A stretch of 64,000 nt of DNA from Paenibacillus oenotherae (lineage in GTDB: Bacteria; Bacillota; Bacilli; Paenibacillales; Paenibacillaceae): contig NZ_JAHZIJ010000005.1 of assembly GCF_019443105.1 (NCBI RefSeq), positions 62,001-126,000 of the forward strand, given 5' to 3'. Both the position numbers and the translations under genes were made by a program. Under the pieces are notes generated by a model. The model was given only the letters and a program-made list of their open reading frames with translations. It searched no databases and was not told the DNA's origin. Below, one piece after another: positions 27,201 through 34,009 of the stretch (position 1 is the stretch's first letter; each line of letters starts with the position of its first letter).

Positions 27201-28593
27201 AGTTGTTCACCAGTACGACACTGGAATCCTTCACTGCAATTTTTGTCGTACCGCCGCCCGTAACCTTGCTTGAAGTAACCGGAATACTCGCCACTACAGC
27301 ACCATTACTGGTTTTGATAACGATATTGCCTGAACCGGGATAGACCGGCTCGCTGAAGTTCATCTCTATATCGACTGCCGGAGTTGTCTGTATATTGCCC
27401 GGCTTTCGTTCCGAGGCAAGTGTCGGAGCAGTAGTATCATCGCCATAATCAGTCTCAAAGTTCCAATCATTAGCAGCAGTGATGCCTTCGAATAGGAGCG
27501 CGCCATTGCTGGCATCCTTGAAGGCGCCTGGATCGATGAGTATGTAATATCCCTTCTTGCCGGCCAAATCCGCTGGCGGGTTAATCGTAACAACACCGCC
27601 ATTAACCGTTACATTCGATGAAGCAACACTTATGGTCTGGACCGTACTATTGTCCGAAATCGCATTGATCCTAATATTCCCGGTATTGACCGCAACGTTA
27701 ACTGGAAACGTTATAACGAAGTTGCTTGCTACGCTGACTGAAGAAGAATTATCCGCAGGCTGAAGAACAGCTGCTCCTAGCGGTGGCGCTGCAGTGGCAA
27801 ATCTCCATTGACCTGCGCTGACACCAGAGAATTTGTTGCCGGTCAAGTCTTGAAATGCCCCGTTCGATACTTGCACTTCATAAGTACTGCTTGGTTTCAA
27901 AGCATTATTTAACGCAAAGGTTACTTTGGCCGTTGAGTTGCCGGTAACATTGCTCGAAATGGCGCTAATTGTTTGAAAGTCGCTCGGCTGGTTGACGTTC
28001 GTTACCGTTATCGTCCCACCCGCGGCATATACGGGCTCGTCGAATTGAATCGAGAGCGGTGCTCCGATTATTGCGGTCCCCCCATTAGCCGGCTCTAATC
28101 CAACTGCTGTCGGCGCTGTTGTGTCTAATGTTTCCACCGTCTTGAAATTCCAATCTGCTGGACTTGTCAGTCCATTGAAATTGACATTGTTGCTTTCATT
28201 CTTGAAAGCTCCGGCGTCGATAATGACATAGTATCTTTCATTCACAACAAACGGCTTGCTGGGCGTAATGGTAACCAAATTTCTGCTGGATGCATTAATG
28301 GCTACCCGGCTGTCAGAAGATACAATATAGGACTCGAATACCTCATCATTATCACTTTTTCGAATTGTAATTGCTGCAGAGCCTGTGCCTTTCGACACAT
28401 TCTCATCAAAAGTAAGCAGCAACGGGGAATTTGGCGTTACATTGCCTGCTCCGGTAGACGGAGATTTGGCTAGAATAACAGGTCCGCTTGCAGCAGCAGA
28501 CACTTGTCCTGGTTCTGTGATCATACTGCCTATTCCGAGTTGAATGAATAAGAGAACAGCTAACAAATAAGATATACTACGATTTCGGATCAA
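24208..28593 (-). CDS. S-layer homology protein with Big_5-like and SwmB-like repeats
   Basis: A 1,461-residue exported protein. It has a signal peptide (first 35 residues) and about five Ig-like repeats (residues 40-615), each ending W-x-F-x-T/V (DWNFKT, QWRFAT, DWNFET, DWQFTV, QWTFKT). About four SwmB-like repeats (620-1030) follow, starting with NSKIVLTFNEGLD-type segments. Three SLH domains are at the C-terminus (about 1275-1455; DIAAKHWARNDI, FEPDKPITRGEFA). The SLH domains should bind pyruvylated wall polymer. The start is a TTG after GGGGAGTGG. It is one of three SLH proteins here and may serve as an adhesin or long cell-surface fibre. Confidence 0.88.
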   Translation of the reverse strand: MIRNRSISYLLAVLLFIQLGIGSMITEPGQVSAAASGPVILAKSPSTGAGNVTPNSPLLLTFDENVSKGTGSAAITIRKSDNDEVFESYIVSSDSRVAINASSRNLVTITPSKPFVVNERYYVIIDAGAFKNESNNVNFNGLTSPADWNFKTVETLDTTAPTAVGLEPANGGTAIIGAPLSIQFDEPVYAAGGTITVTNVNQPSDFQTISAISSNVTGNSTAKVTFALNNALKPSSTYEVQVSNGAFQDLTGNKFSGVSAGQWRFATAAPPLGAAVLQPADNSSSVSVASNFVITFPVNVAVNTGNIRINAISDNSTVQTISVASSNVTVNGGVVTINPPADLAGKKGYYILIDPGAFKDASNGALLFEGITAANDWNFETDYGDDTTAPTLASERKPGNIQTTPAVDIEMNFSEPVYPGSGNIVIKTSNGAVVASIPVTSSKVTGGGTTKIAVKDSSVVLVNNSRYYIQIDGQAFQDARGNKFAGITGSTDWQFTVSQDTDKPSLIALTPTNNAKDVAISSITLEALFSEQIQLGTTPIVPSVTIKRAAGTDNTPVTTKLSIDPQNSRKLLIKPDTALASFTDYYVEMAEGTVTDLAGNKFDGILNRAQWTFKTVNSANGAPVISKAEVLGNSKIVLTFNEGLDANSVPVPANFYVTVNGAGRSVTAVQVSGQAVTLTLQGTISTGQVVKVSYSAGTKPIQDSTGTPAANFLDRDITNNPDNTPPRQLNGTVNGNTIILNFNEDLEQVSSNANSQFSVYVGGSYRSINQVSSSGKVMFITFNGNAAASNETVSLSYYAASYPVKDLAGNNLASFSSFQIQNGVDNKPPALQSMTTSANQITLVYDESLNSAFVPPTSAFTVTVNGTARGVSSVNVSGTYVILNVSQTISSSDYVVVSYAVRTPALSDFGGNSAPAFTNMTVNGSNSSSISYTGAIAKAGVITVTFTEALNSAYVPSSSQFSVKVNNVTRPISSISINGTSLTINLYTPVAIGDTVKMSYSTSGITLRGTGGVLVSAFTDINVANQTSWTDNVGGDFEAAAGGGLSIKKTGATTVSGISPAGRSANQYELTAEKITLAYSAVRSASGMQPRVVFTVPDNENAGIVAVSLKALEDAKNAAPSASFAVVYKDATYEIPLSALDYRQLGQLMNAAGPVGQLVFYIDTNAIGMSSQLTAALNGSGAQLQVSPVSFELAVKNGGQSKSIDSLNGYVSRSITTGSTLDPRQTAVVWLDPQTGKVSYVPTTVTQENGKSVVTFKRKGNSVYAIVKGGVKYTDIAAKHWARNDILLMGNKYIVEGRTLTTFEPDKPITRGEFAMFIAKGLGLSGDKQAAGKFKDVNTSTSMAAYIGAASNAGIVQGMTDGTFKPNSLVTREQMASMMVRAANAAGKQITLSQTQSEVLKRFADNKKIGTWAQGDVAKAVEARIINGMSANTFGGKTNATRAQAAVMTKRLLEYVDFIDV

Positions 28594-28687
28594 CTATAAC
28601 CACTCCCCAATTTCGACACTAGTACTATATTTTTCGGTAAATCGTGGCTTTAAATGAAGACTTTGCTCCTAAATTTTAAACGGACAG

Positions 28688-28714
28688 AAAAACCGCTCCC
28701 GGAAAGAGGAGCGG
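28688..28714 (-). terminator. Terminator after metK
   Basis: A 7-bp GC-rich stem (CCGCTCC/GGAGCGG) is followed by TTTTT on the minus strand, about 35 bases after the metK stop. Confidence 0.82.
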
Positions 28715-28746
28715 CTTCTTGGATATCCTATCTATGAATCAAACGG

Positions 28747-29949
28747 TTAAGCCAAAGCGTCTGCTTTCAGCTTCTCCGCTTTGTCAACGCGTTCCCACGG
28801 AAGATCGATGTCTGTCCGGCCGAAGTGGCCATATGCAGCAGTCTTCGCGTAGATCGGACGGCGAAGATCCAGCATTTTGATAATGCCTGCCGGACGCAGG
28901 TCGAAGTTTTTCTTAATAACTTCAACGAGCTTCTCCTCATCCACTTTACCCGTACCATAAGTATCGACATTAATGGATACCGGAGTTGCGACACCAATAG
29001 CATAAGCCAATTGAATTTCGCATTTGTCAGCAAGGCCTGCCGCAACCAGATTCTTGGCAACATAGCGAGCCGCATAAGCTGCAGAACGGTCTACTTTCGT
29101 AGGATCCTTGCCTGAGAAAGCTCCGCCGCCATGACGTGCATAGCCGCCATAAGTATCGACAATAATTTTACGGCCTGTAAGACCGGCATCGCCTTGCGGG
29201 CCGCCGATTACGAAACGGCCGGTAGGATTGATGTAGTATTTGGTTTCATCATCCAGCCATTGCGTAGGCACAACCGGCTTGATGACATGCTCAAGAATGT
29301 CAGCTTGAATTTGCTCAAGTGTAATTTCTTCAGCATGCTGGGTAGATACAACAATCGTATCCACACGTGTAGGCTTGCCATCAATATATTCAATAGTCAC
29401 CTGTGTCTTGCCATCCGGACGCAGATACTCAAGCGTTCCATTCTTGCGCATTTCCGACAATTGACGCGCAATGCGGTGAGATAATGCGATTGGCAAAGGC
29501 ATAAGCTCAGGTGTCTCATTCGTTGCAAAACCGAACATCAGACCTTGGTCGCCTGCTCCGATATCTTCATTCTCCTGCTGAACATCCTTGCCATCACGCG
29601 ATTCAAGTGCAGCATTAACGCCCTGCGCAATGTCAGCCGACTGTTCATTCAGTGAAGTCAGTACAGCACAAGTGCTGGAATCAAAGCCGTATTTGGCACG
29701 AGTATAACCAATTTCCTTGATCGTGCGGCGGGCAATAGCAGAAATATCCACATAATCCGCGTTGCTGCTTATTTCACCGATAACAAGTACAAGACCTGTT
29801 GCCACTGAAACCTCACAAGCTACGCGAGCATATGGATCTGCCTCCAGAAAAGCATCCAGTACGGCATCCGAAATTTGATCGCAAATCTTGTCCGGATGTC
29901 CTTCAGTTACCGACTCCGAAGTAAACAAATGACGTCCTTTAAGTGACAT
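28747..29949 (-). CDS. metK: S-adenosylmethionine synthetase
   Basis: A 400-residue MetK, which makes S-adenosylmethionine from methionine and ATP. The diagnostic motifs are [20 protein letters not shown] near the N-terminus, [15 protein letters not shown], and [19 protein letters not shown]. Length is normal. AGGAGG lies 9 bases before the ATG. Unlike many Firmicutes metK genes, the leader has no S-box core that I can find. It instead carries a sigma-A promoter, an early terminator and a second hairpin. Confidence 0.98.
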   Translation of the reverse strand: MSLKGRHLFTSESVTEGHPDKICDQISDAVLDAFLEADPYARVACEVSVATGLVLVIGEISSNADYVDISAIARRTIKEIGYTRAKYGFDSSTCAVLTSLNEQSADIAQGVNAALESRDGKDVQQENEDIGAGDQGLMFGFATNETPELMPLPIALSHRIARQLSEMRKNGTLEYLRPDGKTQVTIEYIDGKPTRVDTIVVSTQHAEEITLEQIQADILEHVIKPVVPTQWLDDETKYYINPTGRFVIGGPQGDAGLTGRKIIVDTYGGYARHGGGAFSGKDPTKVDRSAAYAARYVAKNLVAAGLADKCEIQLAYAIGVATPVSINVDTYGTGKVDEEKLVEVIKKNFDLRPAGIIKMLDLRRPIYAKTAAYGHFGRTDIDLPWERVDKAEKLKADALA

Positions 29950-30005
29950 CTGTTCTCAACCTCCTATAACCTGAATTGTAATAATGATGAATAAAAGGGT
30001 TAAAG

Positions 30006-30090
30006 AATAGAGACTATAAAGAAGTCAATGTCGATACAGTAACCGTACTGACTTCAAAAAATGAACCTTTTCCGAGGTGGAAAAGGCTCA
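30006..30090 (-). promoter_or_regulatory. metK leader with intrinsic terminator (possible attenuator)
   Basis: On the minus strand a 12-bp stem (GAGCCTTTTCC arm with one G-T pair, loop ACCTC) is followed by TTTTTT (30056-30090). A second hairpin with GAAGTCA/TGACTTC arms follows at about 30020-30055. The promoter is upstream of both, so transcripts must pass the terminator to reach metK. It may also terminate the SASP transcript. Confidence 0.7.
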
Positions 30091-30110
30091 TGACAACTCT
30101 CTAGAACAGT

Positions 30111-30139
30111 ATGATACCGAAACTGTCGCTTTATGTCAA
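30111..30139 (-). promoter_or_regulatory. Sigma-A promoter ahead of metK
   Basis: TTGACA, 17 bases, TATCAT on the minus strand. The -35 is perfect. The -10 has one mismatch to TATAAT. It lies after the SASP stop codon and about 160 bases ahead of metK. Confidence 0.85.
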
Positions 30140-30155
30140 TGGTTTCTAATTCCCT

Positions 30156-30443
30156 TTACAAACCATTTAACGCTTGTTCCGCTTGCTGTATTAATCGTCT
30201 TGTCATAAGTCCGCCAACAGAACCGGCGTCTCTGGTCGCAAGATGAGACCATGGAACGCTGCCAGCATCACTCGCTGCACTCCCAATGGCACCTAACTCA
30301 GATGCGAATTCCGTATGTCCAAGCCGTTCTGCGGTCAACCCGCCTGCCGTTAATCCCAGTTCTGCTGCAATTTCATACTTCATCTGATTGAGTGCCTCCC
30401 GGCACTGTGGAACAACTACTTTATTAGATGAACGTTTTGCCAT
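30156..30443 (-). CDS. Alpha/beta-type small acid-soluble spore protein
   Basis: A 95-residue SASP that coats spore DNA and protects it. Family segments are MAKRSSNKVVVPQCREALNQMKYEIAAELG, containing the GPR protease site (YEIAAELGL), and the C-terminal GGLMTRRLIQQAEQAL. It is somewhat longer than the usual 60-75 residues because of a glycine/serine/alanine insertion (about residues 35-75). Start at the ATG at 30443 after GGAGGTGCAGGAG; the ORF extends to a TTG upstream that would use the ribosome site as coding. Expected in the forespore under sigma-G, but I found no clear sigma-G promoter. Confidence 0.92.
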   Translation of the reverse strand: MAKRSSNKVVVPQCREALNQMKYEIAAELGLTAGGLTAERLGHTEFASELGAIGSAASDAGSVPWSHLATRDAGSVGGLMTRRLIQQAEQALNGL

Positions 30444-30624
30444 CTCCTGCACCTCCAATTGAATTAGAAAAAGGATATGGGGTTAGGATGCCTTCCAAGT
30501 CCATTGTTGAAGCAATAAACTTATTGTAAGCATGGGCAAAAGTTTCATGATTATCTTTATCAACGTTATTTATCGATCAAGCAGCACTGTCCAACAACCA
30601 ATAACCAGTGATGTCGCATGGTTC

Positions 30625-31143
30625 TTACTCCTGAATTTGATCCTTGATTTCATAGCCTCCAGTTACCATTACAGTAAGACCATTTTTTTGTCCGGATTCC
30701 GGCATTAACCCCCGGCCTCCACGCGGAAACAGGATGAGGTGATTATTAAGTACTCTGCTGCCGCTTTTGATATCGGTACCGTCTGTTACATCTGCAATCC
30801 CGTTGGAGTCAGGACTATAGGCTACTGCTTTGCCAGCTCGAACGACTGCCTCCGACCCATCTTTTGCAATTAGCATTTGTCCTGGAGACACGTTAACGAT
30901 CTTGACGGATTCTGCTTCTTTGGTACCCTCTTGTGTGGATCCGTCTTTTCCGCCATTATTACTGCCGGTCAATCCAGCAATCTTCCCATCAACATAACTC
31001 TTCGTAACGACTGGATCATCAACACTGCCTGGCGCAGCCTGCGCGGCTTCCCCCTCAGCCCTTGTGGGCCACTGTGTGCCTATTGCAATACCTGCACTGA
31101 TAGCAACCACAGCAACAAGTATCATAGCCTTCTGCTTCAACAT
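30625..31143 (-). CDS. Secreted or anchored protein of unknown function
   Basis: A 172-residue protein with an N-terminal hydrophobic segment (MLKQKAMILVAVVAISAGIAIG) that may act as signal or anchor. After it lie a polar linker (residues 35-80, glycine/lysine/glutamate rich) and a compact C-terminal domain with VKIVNVSPGQMLIAKDGSE, VNNHLILFPRG-type segments and the end GYEIKDQIQE. I do not recognise the family. It stands alone between the SASP gene and the next secreted protein. The start has a clear AGGAG site. Confidence 0.7.
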   Translation of the reverse strand: MLKQKAMILVAVVAISAGIAIGTQWPTRAEGEAAQAAPGSVDDPVVTKSYVDGKIAGLTGSNNGGKDGSTQEGTKEAESVKIVNVSPGQMLIAKDGSEAVVRAGKAVAYSPDSNGIADVTDGTDIKSGSRVLNNHLILFPRGGRGLMPESGQKNGLTVMVTGGYEIKDQIQE

Positions 31144-31210
31144 GCTCGCTCCTCTCGCTCTAGTAGTTCCTTCTAGAATACTAGATTTTCAGAGATACAT
31201 CCACCCTGAT

Positions 31211-31257
31211 GAAATAAAAGACCCCCGCCCTATTTTGAAGCCAATTTCAGGACGGGG
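31211..31257 (-). terminator. Terminator after the 847-residue secreted protein
   Basis: CCCCGTCCT and AGGGCGGGG arms (minus strand) enclose a 17-base loop with an inner GAAAT/TTC pairing. A T-rich stretch (TCTTTTATTT) follows. It is 11 bases after the stop. Confidence 0.8.
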
Positions 31258-31267
31258 TTCATTCAAC

Positions 31268-33808
31268 TTATTGAACGATAGAGAACCATTTCAATTCTTT
31301 GGATGCAATAAGCAGTTTCGCATTTTGGAAAACATCATATACATTTAGTGTATACGTATCATATTTCTGAATTTTGGATTGAATGTCCGGATCGCTCATT
31401 GTAAAGGCTAACGGTGTATTAGTTGCTTCCTTCAATATTTCTTCATTCGTACCTGCAGTAGTCAAAGCAAACTGCTTGGAATGAGTCACTTTTGTTGCAT
31501 CATTATTGACGAATTCAAATATCAGCTTATGATCACCAGCAATGTAATCATATTGTTGATCTTTGATTAAACTGTAATCCAATGTCATCTTAAGACCCTC
31601 AACAGTCATTTCACCTTGAATATTGAGGAATGCATATATTTTAGCAAGACTTAAAGTATATCCTGCAAAATTAATATCCTTAAGATCTGACTTCGTCCCA
31701 GGATTGGTTATACCTGTGAGTGAGTAGCTTACCGGCTTAATGATGACCGGAGCTTTTTCCACAGTCCCGCCATTGCTGCCATCCCCACCTTCTCCTGTAG
31801 AAGCACCACTGCTTGCTGTTGTCTCGCCTATTGCTTGGCCGATCGTCAGGCTGTAATCAGAAACATCGAAATTTTTGCCTATTTGAGCCCATGCTGAGAA
31901 TAGTACCTTGCCTGTTGGCAATATTTTTTCTTTCACTTCAACAAATTGTACGGGTACAACAATTCCGTTCTTATCTTTAATATACCCGCCTAGTTTCGAA
32001 ATTGCTGCAGCCCGAGTCTCATTGTTTACCGCTTCAAATTCAACATAGAAATTATTTTTGGCTGAACCTTGGAAAACCGCTGATCTTAAAACCTTGATTG
32101 ATGCCTTCTTCCCGACTCGATTAATCTCATATGGAGCATCAATATTACGGAGTGGCAAGTTGCTTAGTTGCTGTCCAGAAAATTGATAAAGCATCTTCCC
32201 TGGTTTGTCTACTACCGTCTCTGTGCTGACAAATGTTATTTTATCGATATTTGTTGTATAAGGAATTGTTGAATATACAACCATATCGTAGGATGCACCC
32301 GGCGCAATAGTAATGGAATCATCGAGCGCAATCGCTTTTTGCTCCGTTCCTACTTTTACACCATTAACCATAAAGTAACCACCCATAGCCGGCACTTTCT
32401 TGGATACACCACTATTGTTAGTAACTGTAATATTAGCAACTAATACATCATTGTCTTCCATTGGTGAACGCTCTACGGAATTAAGCTTCACATTATAATC
32501 ATTATAAGCGAATGAGCTTCCAAGACTTCCTTCTTGTGAAGTTGTCTGGATATTATAAGTACCAATAATATATGATTTATCCTTTTCAGTTGCAGCAGTC
32601 TTTACCAATAATTGAGCGGTATCAGGCTTAATCGAGGTAGGGATCTCTCCTGTTAATGAAACAACCTTCTCGATATTAGGAAGTAATGTACCACTTTCTT
32701 CTTTTGCATAAGTTAGCGGATAACTAGTTCCTGTTGGGGTTACAATAAAATAATCAAGGTTCGGATTCGTAATAGATGCAGTCCCGATATTAGTGAGCTT
32801 GTAATCAAGGGCAATTTGATTCTTATCCGAGCCTTGGGTCAAAAATACCTGTCCAGTTTTTGTATTGATAGGCGTCCCGCTCATATATACCATGCGAGTC
32901 TGACCTACCGCAACTGCTGTCGTCGGTTTCGTTTGAGGCAATGCAAACACACCGGATGGCAGCAGAACTTTTGATGCTTCCTCATTTTGTGCAGCAATAA
33001 AGGAGAGTGGTTTGCCAGCGACAGCAAGTGGAATTGTAGCATGAAGTGTTACAATTTTTCTTTCCTTGGGCTGTATGGTTGTTTGTTCCGTACCTGCAAC
33101 GCTCACATTATAAACAGACAAACTTTCCGTTTGGAGGAAAAAATTCATTTTTGTAAGATCAGTCGTTTGCAACCCAACATTCTCCATCAAAAAGTTCACT
33201 GTTAAATAGGCATTGCTCGCATCTTTCGTAATAAAAGTCTGCTTAATGGCCCCTCTAAGTTTACTATTGTTGATTAGCATGACAGTATCTTTAAAAGCTG
33301 GGACAACATCAGTTGCATTGGATGGATATTGTATAAGTCCTAAGCGACGTTCATAGTTAGCCGCTGAAAAATCCCACTTCACGACCTCGAAAGCTAAATC
33401 GTTTATTTTAGTAGCATTATCAACAACCGCATAATAGGTAATGTATTGTGTCGTTTTAGCAGCAACCGTAGTTTTTGTTTTATCAGCTTCAATAACTGTC
33501 GATTTGAATGACTTTCCGGATTTGGTCTTTACTCGCAACCAATAATCCATCAGATCTAGTTGCTTTGAACTATTATTTGTAACAGCTATTGAAAAAGCTA
33601 AAACTTTTCCTTTTTCTTGCATCAAGAAATGTGCATCACGAATGCTCAAAAAAGCGGAAGCGTTAAGCTTAACCACAGAGCTGGATAATGAGACACTAGT
33701 TTTGCTTGCAGCTGCTAAGACTGGCGTCGAGGGAAGTATTCCCCCTTGCAGCATCAAGGAAGATGCAGTTAAGGTAATGACCCCATATTTGATCCACTTT
33801 TGTTTCAC
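31268..33808 (-). CDS. Large secreted protein of unknown function, beta-rich
   Basis: An 846-residue exported protein with signal MKQKWIKYGVITLTASSLML and a mature part rich in beta-prone, polar, DUF4352-like Ig modules (repeat of the type LAFSIAVTNNSSKQLDL, later LVANITVTNNSGVSKKV). A Gly/Ser-rich linker lies near residue 660-680. No SLH or sortase signal is seen, so anchoring is unclear. AGGAGG lies 7 bases ahead of a GTG at 33808 but only 1 base from the ATG at 33814, so the GTG is the better start. An ECF-type promoter lies just upstream. Confidence 0.8.
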   Translation of the reverse strand: MKQKWIKYGVITLTASSLMLQGGILPSTPVLAAASKTSVSLSSSVVKLNASAFLSIRDAHFLMQEKGKVLAFSIAVTNNSSKQLDLMDYWLRVKTKSGKSFKSTVIEADKTKTTVAAKTTQYITYYAVVDNATKINDLAFEVVKWDFSAANYERRLGLIQYPSNATDVVPAFKDTVMLINNSKLRGAIKQTFITKDASNAYLTVNFLMENVGLQTTDLTKMNFFLQTESLSVYNVSVAGTEQTTIQPKERKIVTLHATIPLAVAGKPLSFIAAQNEEASKVLLPSGVFALPQTKPTTAVAVGQTRMVYMSGTPINTKTGQVFLTQGSDKNQIALDYKLTNIGTASITNPNLDYFIVTPTGTSYPLTYAKEESGTLLPNIEKVVSLTGEIPTSIKPDTAQLLVKTAATEKDKSYIIGTYNIQTTSQEGSLGSSFAYNDYNVKLNSVERSPMEDNDVLVANITVTNNSGVSKKVPAMGGYFMVNGVKVGTEQKAIALDDSITIAPGASYDMVVYSTIPYTTNIDKITFVSTETVVDKPGKMLYQFSGQQLSNLPLRNIDAPYEINRVGKKASIKVLRSAVFQGSAKNNFYVEFEAVNNETRAAAISKLGGYIKDKNGIVVPVQFVEVKEKILPTGKVLFSAWAQIGKNFDVSDYSLTIGQAIGETTASSGASTGEGGDGSNGGTVEKAPVIIKPVSYSLTGITNPGTKSDLKDINFAGYTLSLAKIYAFLNIQGEMTVEGLKMTLDYSLIKDQQYDYIAGDHKLIFEFVNNDATKVTHSKQFALTTAGTNEEILKEATNTPLAFTMSDPDIQSKIQKYDTYTLNVYDVFQNAKLLIASKELKWFSIVQ

Positions 33809-33844
33809 GTTCATTCCTCCTGATTCTTTCTTTATACCTTATTA

Positions 33845-33871
33845 GACGCTTGATCGTAACACTTTGTTTCG
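33845..33871 (-). promoter_or_regulatory. Candidate ECF sigma promoter
   Basis: CGAAAC, 17 bases, CGTC on the minus strand resembles the TGAAAC-N16/17-CGTC promoters of Bacillus sigma-M/sigma-X type ECF factors. It ends about 37 bases before the GTG start of the 847-residue secreted protein. Cell-envelope stress control would fit. Confidence 0.45.
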
Positions 33872-33957
33872 TCTTAACAGAAGTTTTATCACATTTCGTC
33901 ATAGAGATCAGATACTAATCAAGATATGTGTCATATTCAATGAAATTTTATGTACAT

Positions 33958-33992
33958 AAAAAAGACAGGCGAGGAAACCTCGCCTGTCTTTT
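33958..33992. terminator. Terminator after the main S-layer gene
   Basis: A stem of 15 bp (AAAAGACAGGCGAGG and its complement) with loop AAA, and T runs on both strands. It lies 18 bases past the S-layer stop codon. Confidence 0.95.
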
Positions 33993-34009
33993 AATGAAAC
34001 CTGTTGCTA

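Noticed and set aside
29950-30155. S-box (SAM-I) riboswitch ahead of metK
   Set aside because: I looked for the GAGGGA-type P1/P2 core and the conserved GAUGAAA segment and did not find them. A diverged form cannot be excluded without a covariance model.
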